Positions 1 through 10,815 of a DNA stretch of 64,000 bases are shown piece by piece. The stretch covers positions 62,001 through 126,000 of the forward strand of contig LUVW01000017.1 of the NCBI GenBank assembly GCA_001661515.1, written 5' to 3'. The first letter of the stretch is position 1. Every line of letters begins with the position of its first letter. The stretch comes from Capniomyces stellatus. Taxonomy: Eukaryota > Kickxellomycota > Harpellomycetes > Harpellales > Legeriomycetaceae. Both the position numbers and the translations under genes were made by a program. The notes beneath the pieces were generated by a model that saw nothing but the letters and a program-made list of their open reading frames with translations, made no database searches and was not told the origin of the DNA.

Positions 1-759
1 GTGGAGAAGCTCGCATTTTTGGACTTTTTCAATAAAATGCTGCCAAATAAAAGTTCAGAACTTTTTGTTTTATACGTTTTATGTAGCAAGCGGTGTAATT
101 TGGATTCAACTAACAATACTTTTGCTTTAAATTCACTTTTCTCCAATACTCATTTTCTCGACTTCAATACCTAAATTTTCGTTTCTCAGGATAGGTTTGA
201 TTGTTTTTACTCTCAAAGCGAGAATCTCGAAGTATTTTATAGAGTTTTCTTATAACTTTATTATAAGCTCTGATATATCTAAAAGATTAGTAACGCTACA
301 ATAAGCAGAATTAGACCTGTTGGATGTCAACGTAAAGCTAATACTAAACCATACCAAAATCAAGCTCTCATGCCAGCTTTCCAACCATTAACCAAACTTT
401 TTATCGTTTCCCAAGTATCTCTGATTGTTTATCCTGAAATTATTGTTCATATATTATTAAAAATTGTAAAGTTGAGTAAGACCAAAGACTCAGTTTCTAC
501 CCAAGTTCATAAGTTTAGAGGACTTTTGCCCAATGATAAACCTTCATTTAAAGAAAAATGATTTTAAAAAGCTATCAATGATAGAGAAGGAGTCGGAAAT
601 CAAAAAATAGTCAGATCTAATCACTAACTGTAGTTGGTACATTAAAAATTTTAGACTTAATTCAAAAACATCAAGTTATTTTATAATCTCATTTGATTAA
701 TAATACCAAGTTAGCAACTTCAAGTAAAAATAAATCAAAACAAGCAAAAGTCTTGCAGA
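1..759. other. Intergenic, no supported gene
   Basis: AT-rich left edge of the window. A 63-codon open frame at 370-561 on the + strand matches no family I know and has no signal peptide or low-complexity pattern like the next gene, so I do not call it. The 3' part holds the promoter region of the Thr-rich gene that starts at 760. A weak TATA-like TTTTATAATC lies about 80 nt before that start. Confidence 0.5.
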
Positions 760-3700
760 ATGAAGGTACTAACAAATAAAAAAATTGCTTTTTTATTTGG
801 CTTGACATTACTTCGACTTAGTAATGCAAGTCCAGTCAGCCAAAATCGCGTAAAATCCAAAAGTGCAACTGAAATCAAAACAAATACTGTATCAGAAAAT
901 TCTTGGAACTCGGTGATAGTAAAAGCTCCTAGAGCAGGCGGCGCTCTCACAGTTCTAGGTGGTACTACTGGTACATGCTCCTCTCTCAACGTTTTTGACT
1001 GTGGATACACAGTCACATGTGATAGCATCACAACCAGTGACTGCAATCCAACCATAACATGCGACTACGTAAACATAACTACGGACTGTATCCCAACTGT
1101 TAACTGTGATGGTATAACAACAGAGGCCTGTATACCAACATGTGCAAACGGAAGTGCAGTATGTGACGAAACTACAGAAACAGGAGCAGAAACAGTAACC
1201 ACTGATGCTGATACAAGTGCAGGATGTACATACACTGAAACTACAACCGAAACAGTAGTTTCAAGCACAACAGTAACGGTAACAGGAGAAACCGGGTCTG
1301 TAACCACTGTAACCATTGCAACAAACCTGGATACTACAATTACATTGACTGATACCCAGCAGGCTAATACTGTAACGGTTGTAACAACCATAACAGAAGG
1401 GGAAGAAGTAACCGAAACAGTAACATCAAAAGTAACCGATGTAAGCACGGCAACAGTAATAGTGACAGAAACCGAGTCGGTTGTAACTGTCACAAACGCG
1501 TCAACAACAGAAACTGTCACGCACTCCGAGATATCCACAACCACAATTGCAGGGCAAACTGTGACAGAGACTGTCGAAACTCAAATCGCCACAGTTACAG
1601 ATACCAGCATTGCAACAGTCACCGAAACCGAGTATGTGTTTACAGTAACTGAGGCCTCAACTACCGAAACAACCACTTACACATTTTTTGAAACGATTAC
1701 CTCTACCATTGCCGAAACGACTGTGACCACCACTGTTGAAACTCAAATCACCACAATCACCAACACATCAACCACAACAGTCACTGAAACTATTCAAGAG
1801 TACACCGTGACTGAAGCATCTACCACATCAACAGTTACATTCACAGCCACTTCTACCACCACAATCACCGAGTCTGTTACCACCGACTTTATCTTCACCT
1901 CAATCACAACCACTGTAGTCACAAACACCAGTACCGTCACTGTTACCATAACTGACTATACAAACACTGAAACCACCACAACCATCACTGATAACGGCAC
2001 AACCACCGTTACAACAACCATTACAACAACTGTTGTAAGCGTTCCAAATGGAACGATCACAACCACCGTCCATAGTGGGGATGTTATAGTCTATCCATCC
2101 ATTTCTACAAATGATGATGGTTCTGTCACAACGGTTTATGTTATAACAACATTTACAGCACCAAATGATGACCCTATTACTACTGAGCTTGGATATGGAG
2201 GTATGATGTTTATCGAGGACAAGTATGTTGACGAAAATGGCAATTTACAAACCAGAACTTCCACCATTCCGTTAGAGGCACCAACATGTACACCAAATAC
2301 TGATACCATAAACACAACCAGCACTATATTTACCAATGTTACTGATATTCCAACTTGCCCATTAACTACATCCACAGAAACGTATACATCCACAGAAACA
2401 TATACAACCACATGTACTTCACATTTGTATATTTCTCATTGTTTGGATATAACTACTGATATCATAATAACTATTACTGATACCACAATCACTACAACCA
2501 GCGTTACAGAGATCACAACTTCAGTCACCGAAGAAACTGAGGTTGTAACAACCAACACAACATCCTACGATGCAACAACCATTACCACTACCGTTTCTGA
2601 AATCACTTCAACCACCACATCCATTGATGTTACCACCTCTACTGCCATCAATACAACATTTACATCCGTAACTACAGACACTCTCACAGCTTCAACTGAT
2701 ATCACCATAAACACAACTGTCATTACACTAGATCACACGACTATCACTGAGACCATCGAAACTGTAGTTGCGACTACCAATACGTCTCTGACAACAATAT
2801 TATTTACTACTACTACTGCTACTCAAAATATCACCGAAACCACAGATATTTCGTTGACTGTTACTACATCTGACTTTACATCAACTATATCTACAGAGAT
2901 CAACGTAACTGTCACAGCGCACGATTCGACCATTGTTACAGTCGAGTCAACTATTGAGGCCACAATAAGTACTGATCTTACAACTGAAGTCACCATAGTA
3001 ACGGATACCGTTATCGATTTTACTGAAACTGTGACTATTTCTACGAAATATACCCCCAGTACTACTACTGATATCACAATAACTAGTATCGATACCACAA
3101 TCACTACAACCAGCGTTACAGAGATCACAACTTCAGTCACTGAAGAAATCGAGGTTGTAACAACCAACACAACATCCTACGATGCAACAACCATTACCAC
3201 TACCGTTTCTGAAATCACTTCAACCACCACATCCATTGATGTTACCACCTCTACTGCCATCAATATAACATTTACATCCGTAACTACAGACACCCTCACA
3301 GCTTCAACTGATATCACCATAAACACAACTGTCATTACACTAGATCACACGACTATCACTGAGACCATCGAAACTGTAACTGAGATTACTGAAACATCTA
3401 TGACAACAATAGTGGCTACTGTAACCACACATGCCACTATCATGACTACAGATATTTCGTTGACTGTTGTCAAAAGCGAAATAACTATTGTTATTCCTAC
3501 CGAAGTTACTACAACTATTACTTCGTTTGACTCGACGTACGTTATTATTGATTCGACTGCTGAGATAATAATTGCCACGGATTTGACTACTGAAGTTACC
3601 ATAGTGACAGACACTGTTATCGATTTTATTGAAACTGTGACTATAACACTGAGCAAAAAAATGGACACAACAACCGTTGCTACACTTCCTGATGTTTCCG

Positions 3701-3954
3701 CTACTGCTACTGGAGTTACTACAACTACCGAGGTGTCCGTGTTCATTTCAACTTACACGTCAGCATCTGTGTCAACTGAAGCTGACATTGAATCAACCAC
3801 AGTACTTGTTACCGAAACTTCAGCAGCTACAGATGTATCGATACCTACATCCATTACTAGAGAAACCGTACACGACTTAACAACTGTTACATATACTTCA
3901 GAAACAACCACAACGGTGACATCTTCGGCCATTAAAACAGTATACTACCCTTGA
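760..3954 (+). CDS. Large secreted Thr-rich repeat protein (paralog A)
   Basis: 1064 residues in one exon. The N-terminus has a short basic segment, a hydrophobic core (about residues 9-18) and a likely signal-peptidase site after SNA (residue 23). Residues 73-135 form a Cys-rich head of about four 15-residue repeats of the kind DC-x-PT-x-x-CD-x-ITT. The rest is almost entirely Thr, Ser, Val, Ile and Glu, suiting an extended, O-mannosylated cell-surface or matrix stalk. A non-repetitive patch (about residues 480-570, GYGG and a second Cys cluster) splits the stalk. Beyond it lie two 204-residue units. No transmembrane or clear GPI tail is visible; it ends in VYYP. The head and proximal stalk are nearly identical to the gene at 7229. 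Function is unknown; an adhesin or coat role is inference. Confidence 0.85.
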   Translation: MKVLTNKKIAFLFGLTLLRLSNASPVSQNRVKSKSATEIKTNTVSENSWNSVIVKAPRAGGALTVLGGTTGTCSSLNVFDCGYTVTCDSITTSDCNPTITCDYVNITTDCIPTVNCDGITTEACIPTCANGSAVCDETTETGAETVTTDADTSAGCTYTETTTETVVSSTTVTVTGETGSVTTVTIATNLDTTITLTDTQQANTVTVVTTITEGEEVTETVTSKVTDVSTATVIVTETESVVTVTNASTTETVTHSEISTTTIAGQTVTETVETQIATVTDTSIATVTETEYVFTVTEASTTETTTYTFFETITSTIAETTVTTTVETQITTITNTSTTTVTETIQEYTVTEASTTSTVTFTATSTTTITESVTTDFIFTSITTTVVTNTSTVTVTITDYTNTETTTTITDNGTTTVTTTITTTVVSVPNGTITTTVHSGDVIVYPSISTNDDGSVTTVYVITTFTAPNDDPITTELGYGGMMFIEDKYVDENGNLQTRTSTIPLEAPTCTPNTDTINTTSTIFTNVTDIPTCPLTTSTETYTSTETYTTTCTSHLYISHCLDITTDIIITITDTTITTTSVTEITTSVTEETEVVTTNTTSYDATTITTTVSEITSTTTSIDVTTSTAINTTFTSVTTDTLTASTDITINTTVITLDHTTITETIETVVATTNTSLTTILFTTTTATQNITETTDISLTVTTSDFTSTISTEINVTVTAHDSTIVTVESTIEATISTDLTTEVTIVTDTVIDFTETVTISTKYTPSTTTDITITSIDTTITTTSVTEITTSVTEEIEVVTTNTTSYDATTITTTVSEITSTTTSIDVTTSTAINITFTSVTTDTLTASTDITINTTVITLDHTTITETIETVTEITETSMTTIVATVTTHATIMTTDISLTVVKSEITIVIPTEVTTTITSFDSTYVIIDSTAEIIIATDLTTEVTIVTDTVIDFIETVTITLSKKMDTTTVATLPDVSATATGVTTTTEVSVFISTYTSASVSTEADIESTTVLVTETSAATDVSIPTSITRETVHDLTTVTYTSETTTTVTSSAIKTVYYP
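976..1164 (+). repeat. Fourfold Cys-rich head repeats in paralog A
   Basis: Encodes residues 73-135, with Cys at about 73, 81, 87, 95, 101, 110, 116, 124, 128 and 135. The repeating pattern is C-x4-5-C-D-x3-5-TT-x-D/A-C. The same block recurs at 7445-7633 in paralog B, with Asn in CNPT replaced by Ile. I cannot assign it to a named domain. Confidence 0.7.
2479..2766 (+). repeat. Homogenised half of 612-nt internal repeat, copy 1 (paralog A)
   Basis: This 288-bp stretch recurs at 3091-3378 with only a few substitutions. The spacing is exactly 612 nt (204 codons). DNA between and after the copies has the same register but is clearly diverged. Confidence 0.9.
3091..3378 (+). repeat. Homogenised half of 612-nt internal repeat, copy 2 (paralog A)
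   Basis: Near-identical to 2479-2766, 612 nt upstream. After 3378 the two units diverge although they keep protein motifs such as TDISLTV and TETVTI. Confidence 0.9.
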
Positions 3955-4406
3955 AATGTTTGAGACATCTTTTTAAAGTAGACCTAATGTGTCTAAAATT
4001 TCCTTTACTACTTGAATCAAATACTCTGTATTAAACTCTTTGTATTTGAACAAAACTATTCACTTGACTATAAATTATAATAAAAGACTTTAACTTGTAT
4101 TAATGTACCGCGCTGTGCATTTATGACCCACAGATCACACAGCTTGAAAAACTAAATGACTTGATTGGCTGAGTGGGCTTCTGATGTACGCTGCATAACG
4201 ATTTTCAATGTACAACTCTCATCGTCGTATGGCTGCTTGTTAGTAGATGAAAAAGTAGCTGTTGCGAATTCTCTGTAGTACAAGGCTACAACAGACTAAA
4301 ATCACAAAATCCGGTTTAGAGGTTTTACACTAACCATGTATCTATTTAGAAAAAAGAATACAACACTGCTTTGGAGTGCTACACCACGGCACAGCAAAAC
4401 ACATGT

Positions 4407-5026
4407 TATCCGAAAAGCACAAATAAGGTCATGCTTTGGTATGTGATAATGTAGTAGTTTGGCACAATTGGACCTCGCGACAAAACAAGCGATAACCGAG
4501 TTGTAACAATAACACAAAACAAGTGCATTTTGATAATAATAAAACTGAATGAATGATTGTATATTTTAGAAGAAAACAAGCTAAAACAACATACTTTGTG
4601 TGATATAGGTGATCAACGTGGGATAATAGGGAAGGGTACTAAATACAGATAATATAACAGCTAGATAATGCGGATATCTTGAAAGAAATTATCTTGGTGA
4701 ATGCAATGCAATTAGAATTCTATTTTGATTTTATTCGACTTTTTTGATTTTATTCGACTTTTTTGATTTTTTGAATAAACAGAGTACTAGAACAAAGAGC
4801 AAATCTCTTGTTTAAACTGTATTGTTTGAAACGTTTAAATATCCTCCTTTTTCTTGTGAGGTTAATTGAGGACAAAATTTAATCCCAACAAAGAAAAGAC
4901 GACTTACGAGTACCAATTAAACCAAGCAGATTTTTTTTCTGAACAGCTCTATTCCCAGCTTTGTAACTTATGGTATACCTTTTACAATATCAAGGTACTA
5001 AATTAATAATTGATATTTATGTATAT
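4407..5026. repeat. Direct duplication, left copy (probable assembly artefact)
   Basis: The 620 bases 4407-5026 match 5028-5647 with no difference that I can see, at an offset of 621. The copies are separated by exactly one N at 5027. Two contig ends that overlap by 620 bp but were scaffolded instead of merged would give this pattern. Confidence 0.85.
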
Positions 5027-5027
5027 N
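5027..5027. other. Single-N scaffold join
   Basis: A lone N sits exactly at the junction of the two identical 620-bp copies. Confidence 0.95.
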
Positions 5028-5647
5028 TATCCGAAAAGCACAAATAAGGTCATGCTTTGGTATGTGATAATGTAGTAGTTTGGCACAATTGGACCTCGCG
5101 ACAAAACAAGCGATAACCGAGTTGTAACAATAACACAAAACAAGTGCATTTTGATAATAATAAAACTGAATGAATGATTGTATATTTTAGAAGAAAACAA
5201 GCTAAAACAACATACTTTGTGTGATATAGGTGATCAACGTGGGATAATAGGGAAGGGTACTAAATACAGATAATATAACAGCTAGATAATGCGGATATCT
5301 TGAAAGAAATTATCTTGGTGAATGCAATGCAATTAGAATTCTATTTTGATTTTATTCGACTTTTTTGATTTTATTCGACTTTTTTGATTTTTTGAATAAA
5401 CAGAGTACTAGAACAAAGAGCAAATCTCTTGTTTAAACTGTATTGTTTGAAACGTTTAAATATCCTCCTTTTTCTTGTGAGGTTAATTGAGGACAAAATT
5501 TAATCCCAACAAAGAAAAGACGACTTACGAGTACCAATTAAACCAAGCAGATTTTTTTTCTGAACAGCTCTATTCCCAGCTTTGTAACTTATGGTATACC
5601 TTTTACAATATCAAGGTACTAAATTAATAATTGATATTTATGTATAT
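5028..5647. repeat. Direct duplication, right copy (probable assembly artefact)
   Basis: Identical to 4407-5026. Even the A/T microheterogeneity, such as the doubled TTTGATTTTATTCGACTT, is copied. No target-site duplications or element ends are visible. Confidence 0.85.
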
Positions 5648-6463
5648 TATACAAGTTACAATTGCTAAAAGGACTTGTATTCTTAATTGTCATCATTGTT
5701 AATATCGTTACTGTAATTGGTAGAAAAAAACTTTTGGAATGCAAAAGGTACTTAAAGTTGCCGTTCAAAGGATTTGCTTAACCGACTTTTCCACAAGATA
5801 CTTGTTTTAACTGAGCTTGTTACTTCAAATAGCCTACCTTTTTAATATTAGCAGAGCCAATTTTATTCCACCAACTTTACCCAGCTAACAGAAACAAAAA
5901 AAATAAACCCAAACACTTGTACGATCGCCAAATTACTGCTGCGATTCAGCAAAAACATTAAAATTCAGACGAATAAACCGATTAAGCTCAAATTATACTA
6001 TTCGATTACTTGAGGTATTATAAGATGCCAAAGCACGGCAAATTATTTATAGTTTGTAAAGGCAAAACTAATGTAAAACGCTATTAGTATGGAATAGGTC
6101 CGGAGATTTTTTTTATTGTGGTTGTGTGAATATTCTGATCACTTAACTTTACTAATTACTTGCAATTCAAACACTTATCCGTTTACTACGACCAAGGGTG
6201 TATCGACATTTTACCTACAATTGCCTAGGGTTGAAACATCTTTTTTGATAGCCTGATAATCACAGCCTTCATTAAGTAAAACGAAATAAGCTATCGTACT
6301 AGTATCTTTACTAAACAACACCACAATATACTATAATTCATACATCGACCACCAGTATATATTGCAGTAACAGTATCCATTGACATAATCATCTTATTCA
6401 CGAATTGATTTTGTGGTTTCAAAAACAACAAAGGTTCAATTTTTGAATAGGACTGCGTTGAAC

Positions 6464-6593
6464 TAAAAAACCAACACAAGTAAAAAAAACCAACACAAGT
6501 AAAAAAACCAACACAAGTAAAAAAACCAACACAAGCAGAAAAGTTAACACAAGTAGAAAATTTAACAAGTAGAAGATTTAATACAAGTAGAAC
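6464..6593. repeat. Minisatellite, 17-18-bp unit
   Basis: About seven units of AACCAACACAAGTAAAAA. The first four are almost perfect and the later ones decay (GTTAACACAAGTAGAAAA and similar). Noncoding on both strands as far as I can tell. Confidence 0.8.
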
Positions 6594-7128
6594 CATTTGA
6601 ATCTTAGCTTGTATTATGCAAATAATTAGATGATATATTATAAATAAAAAAGTTGGCACACGACTAGTCTGTAACAGACAGAACTTTATTATACATACCA
6701 AACCAGTACTCGCCAACATAAAGGTGAATAAAAAAGCAACAATGTCAATTCCATACAAAGTCAATAATAAGTAACAAATGTTTAACAAAAGATAATTGTT
6801 AATACAATTACTTATATTATACAAAAGTATAAGCTAAATTTCTCGCAATAAAAAAACTATAGGTTAACTTAGTGTGTTAAAGTCAATCGAATACGTTATA
6901 GTGTGTATTTAGGTAATACGTGTATTACTGATAGAAGGTGTAAAGTAACGGGTCTTGTTCTGACTTATTCAAGCAAAAAATCGATCAATTGCAAAGTTAG
7001 TCCACAATTTTATTATACTTAATAAAGAGATGGGTGGTGTAAAGGTTGAGAGAAGTTAAAAAAAAAAACTCATTCGGATATAAATGGAGGTAGACGACTA
7101 AATTTTCAACTTCATCAAGGTTAAAGAT

Positions 7129-7138
7129 CTATAAAAAC
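7129..7138 (+). promoter_or_regulatory. Candidate TATA box for paralog B
   Basis: CTATAAAAAC lies about 95 nt upstream of the ATG at 7229. Similar CTATAAATA boxes precede two other secreted-protein genes in the window. Confidence 0.4.
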
Positions 7139-7228
7139 GTATAATTTTAAGATTGTTAAATATTATAAATTATACTTTGAAATACTTGAAATTATAGTAA
7201 GTTAAGAACGCAAATAAACTCTATAGTA

Positions 7229-10200
7229 ATGATACTTCCAAAAGTGAGTCGCTCCTTGCTATTGTCAGGCTTGATATTGGCTGGTAGCAATAATGCAAGA
7301 CCAGTTAGTCACAGTGGCGCAGACGTCAAAGTAGTAACTGAAGCCAAAACAAACGCTGTATCAGAAAATTCTTGGAACTCGGTGATGGTAAAAGCTCCTA
7401 GAGCAGGTGGCGCTCTCACAGCTCTAAGTGGTACTACTGGTACATGCTCCTCTCTCAACGTTTTTGACTGTGGATACACAGTCACATGTGATAGCATCAC
7501 AACCAGTGACTGCATTCCAACCATAACATGCGACTACGTAAACATAACTACGGACTGTATCCCAACTGTTAACTGTGATGGTATAACAACAGAGGCCTGT
7601 ATACCAACATGTGCAAACGGAAGTGCAGTATGTGACGAAACTACAGAAACAGGAGCAGAAACAGTAACCATTGATGCTGATACAAGTGCAGGATGTACAT
7701 ACACTGAAACTACAACCGAAACAGTAGTTTCAAGCACAACAGTAACGGTAACAGGAGAAACCGGGTCTGTAACCACTGTAACCATTGCAACAAACCTGGA
7801 TACTACAATTACATTGACTGATACCCAGCAGGCTAATACTGTAACGGTTGTAACAACCATAACAGAAGGGGAAGAAGTAACCGAAACAGTAACATCAAAA
7901 GTAACCGATGTAAGCACGGCAACAGTAATAGTGACAGAAACCGAGTCGGTTGTAACAGCCACAAACGCGTCAACAACAGAAACTGTCACGCACACCGAGA
8001 TATCCACAACCACAATTGCAGGGCAAACTGTGACAGAGACTGTCGAAACTCAAATCGCCACAGTTACAAATACTGGCATCGTAACAGTCACCGAAGCTGA
8101 GTATGTGTTTACAGTAACTGAAGCCTCAACTACCGAAACAGCCACTTACACATTTTTTGAAACGATTACCTCTACCATTGCCGAAACAACTGTTACCACC
8201 ACTGTTGAAACTCATACAACTACAATCACCAACACATCCACATCAACGATCACTGAAACTGTCCAAGAGTACACCGTGACTGAGGCATCTATCACGATCA
8301 CCAACACCATCACTCATACTTCAACAACCACAATCACCGAGGCTGAAACAACTGTGACCACCACCGTCGAAACTCAAATCACCACAATCACCAACACATC
8401 CACATCAACGATCACTGAAACTGAGCAGGAATATACCGTGACTGAAGCATCTACCACATCAACAGTTACATTCACAGCCACTTCTACCACCACAATCACC
8501 GAGTCTGTTACCACCGACTTTATCTCCACCTCAACCACAACCACTGTAGTCACAAACACTAGTACCGTCACTGTTACCATAACTGACTATGTAAACACTG
8601 AAATCATCACGACCATTACTGGTAATGGTACTATCACCGTAACATCAACCATTGTAAGCATTCCAAATGGAACAATCACAACCACTGTCCATAATGGGGA
8701 TGTTATAGTCTACCCATCCACTTCTACAAATGATGATGGTTCTGTCACAACGGTTTATATTTCAACAACAGTTGCAGCACCAAATGATGACCCTATTACT
8801 ACCGAGCTTGGATATGGAGGTATTATGTNNNNNNNNNNNNNNNNNNNNNNNNNNNNNNNNNNNNNNNNNNNNNNNNNNNNNNNNNNNNAACCACAACCAG
8901 CACTATATTTACCAATGTTACTGATATTCCAACTTGCCCATTAACTACATCCACAGAAACGTATACATGTACAGAGACATACACATGTTCAGAAACATAC
9001 ACAACCACATGTACTTCGCATTTGTATATTTCTCATTGTTTGGATATAACTACTATTGTAACAACAGACACAACCACCACAGACACAACCACTATAATAG
9101 ATGAGACCGAAGTTGCGATTACAAACACCACTACATATGTTTCAACCATTGTCACTACAGTAGTCACAGATGTTTCCTTGACCACCACCGACATCACAAC
9201 AATAGTTACCACTGGAGTTGACACCACAGAAACCATTGTCGAAACAAGTGTTATAACAACGGTGACTAATGAAACCGTCGAATCAACAATTACCACATTG
9301 ATTACCACTGTTGAGACTGAGACTATTGTAACTAGCACAGAAACTACTGAAGTTGAATTAACCACAATTCTGACAACCATCACATCGCAAGAAGTCGTTG
9401 AGACCACAATTGTCTCGTTGTCTGTCATCCAGGAGGAAGTTACCACGATTGTGTCCACTGAAATTACTTTAACCGTCACAGAATCAGACTCGACCTTTGT
9501 TACCGTTGAGTCCACAACCGAAGTTACAACTATAGCTGATGTAGTAACTGAAGTCATAATTATAAAAGATGTGACCGTCGATCTGACCGAAACAGTAACT
9601 GTTACATCTAGCATTGAATATGATGAAACAACAACAACAACAGAAACGGTCACCAAGTTTACAGACACAACAACAGATACTACTGAAACATTTGCTACAA
9701 CCACTATAATAGATGAGACCGAAGTTGCGATTACAAACACCACTACATATGTTTCAACCATTGTCACTACAGTAGTCACAGATGTTTCCTTGACCACCAC
9801 CGACATCACAACAATAGTTACCACTGGAGTTGACACCACAGAAACTATTGTCGAAACAAGTGTTATAACAACGGTGACTAATGAAACCGTCGAATCAACA
9901 ATTACCACATTGATTACCACTGTTGAGACTGAGACTATTGTAACTAGCACAGAAACTACTGAAGTTGAATTAACCACAATTCTGACAACCATCACATCAC
10001 AAGAAGTCGTTGAGACCACGATTGTTTCATTGTCTGTCACTCAGGTAGAAGTTACCTCAACCACGTCAACTGAAATAACCATGACTATAACAACATTTGA
10101 CTCGACTTTTACCGTTGTTGAATCGATCACTGAGATTACATTCACCACGGATTTAACTGAAGAGACCACAATCACCAAAGAGATCACGATTGGTCTGACC

Positions 10201-10815
10201 GAAACTGTGACTGTTATAACCAACCATCCCATCGAGACTTTTACCGAAACATCAATTACCACCACCACTACAACTGAGACTGATACATTGATAAAGGTGT
10301 CTACATCCGTTGAGCTATCTCCAGTTACCGAAACCACCACAGAATCGGAGACCACAACAACGACTGCTTCAGAAACCACAACTACAACAGTCATCGAATC
10401 TTCAGTTATTTTAGATATTTCGTTAACTACATCGACAGAAACCGAAACAACAGTTACTGTATCTACAATCGTATCTGTCACCGTTGCCGTTTCAACCAGC
10501 GTTGAGCCAACAACTATATTTGTAACACTTACAGAAATTTCTACAGATATATTGGTATCAACAACAACTAGTATCGACATTTTCAATGAAGCAGTAACCG
10601 TTACCCAAACATTTGAAATAGTCACAACTATAGAATCGTCTGTTACTAAAACGGATACTCTTGTTGAGACTGTCACAACATCGATGATCGATACAGTCAC
10701 TGACGTGATTGTCACAATATCGACAGTTGAGATAGGAAGCGATTGCGAGGTAACCGATATCTACAACCACAGTCTTGGATACAATCACTTTAAATTCTCA
10801 CAAAACCAAGTTTAG
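7229..10815 (+). CDS. Large secreted Thr-rich repeat protein (paralog B), interrupted by an N gap
   Basis: The reading frame from ATG 7229 runs to the gap at 8829-8888. After the gap the Thr-rich frame resumes one base out of register and runs to the stop at 10813-10815. In paralog A the matching interval is 40 nt longer than here. Adding 40 nt restores a single frame, so I annotate one gene of about 1,200 codons. Architecture matches A: a signal peptide ending near SNNA (residues 20-23), a Cys head (7445-7633), a Thr stalk, the GYGG/Cys patch at the gap, then two 204-residue units. It differs by an extra repeat of about 50 residues near 8281-8430, different distal units, a longer Thr tail and a different C-terminus (KFSQNQV). 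Surface adhesin or matrix protein is inference. Confidence 0.78.
7445..7633 (+). repeat. Fourfold Cys-rich head repeats in paralog B
   Basis: Same ten-Cys head as at 976-1164 in paralog A. The surrounding DNA is nearly identical from about 7346 (A: 877) to the gap. Confidence 0.7.
8829..8888. other. Assembly gap of 60 N
   Basis: Flanking sequence aligns with paralog A at 2201-2321. The A interval is 120 nt and the B interval is 80 nt including the Ns, so the true gap is probably about 100 nt. Confidence 0.9.
9091..9430 (+). repeat. Homogenised half of 612-nt internal repeat, copy 1 (paralog B)
   Basis: About 340 bp that recur at 9703-10042 with very few changes. The period is again exactly 612 nt, as in paralog A, although the repeated sequence itself differs from that of A. 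Confidence 0.9.
9703..10042 (+). repeat. Homogenised half of 612-nt internal repeat, copy 2 (paralog B)
   Basis: Near-identical to 9091-9430. Divergence begins around the VIQEEVTT / VTQVEVTS codons. Confidence 0.9.

Larger units (their letters stand above)
3955..7228. other. Intergenic between the two Thr-rich paralogs
   Basis: AT-rich spacer containing the 620-bp duplication around the single N at 5027, a 17-18-bp minisatellite at 6464-6593 and a candidate TATA box before the downstream gene. The longest open frame (6291-6824, minus strand, 177 codons) is a low-complexity hydrophobic translation of A/T DNA and is not called. No RNA gene was seen. Confidence 0.6.

Noticed and set aside
370..561. 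63-codon frame at the left edge
   Set aside because: No recognisable family, short, and no splice partner found; it could be a chance frame.
6291..6824. 177-codon minus-strand frame, hydrophobic and Cys-rich
   Set aside because: Composition follows the AT-rich minisatellite (FFTCVGFFTCVGF repeats); no domain, no plausible promoter context.
9033..10040. 335-codon open frame on the minus strand
   Set aside because: It is the antisense of the Thr-rich repeats; ACN/GTN-rich codons read backwards as Val/Ser/Thr without stops. Similar antisense frames at 1065-1544, 7534-8013 and 10041-10715 have the same cause.
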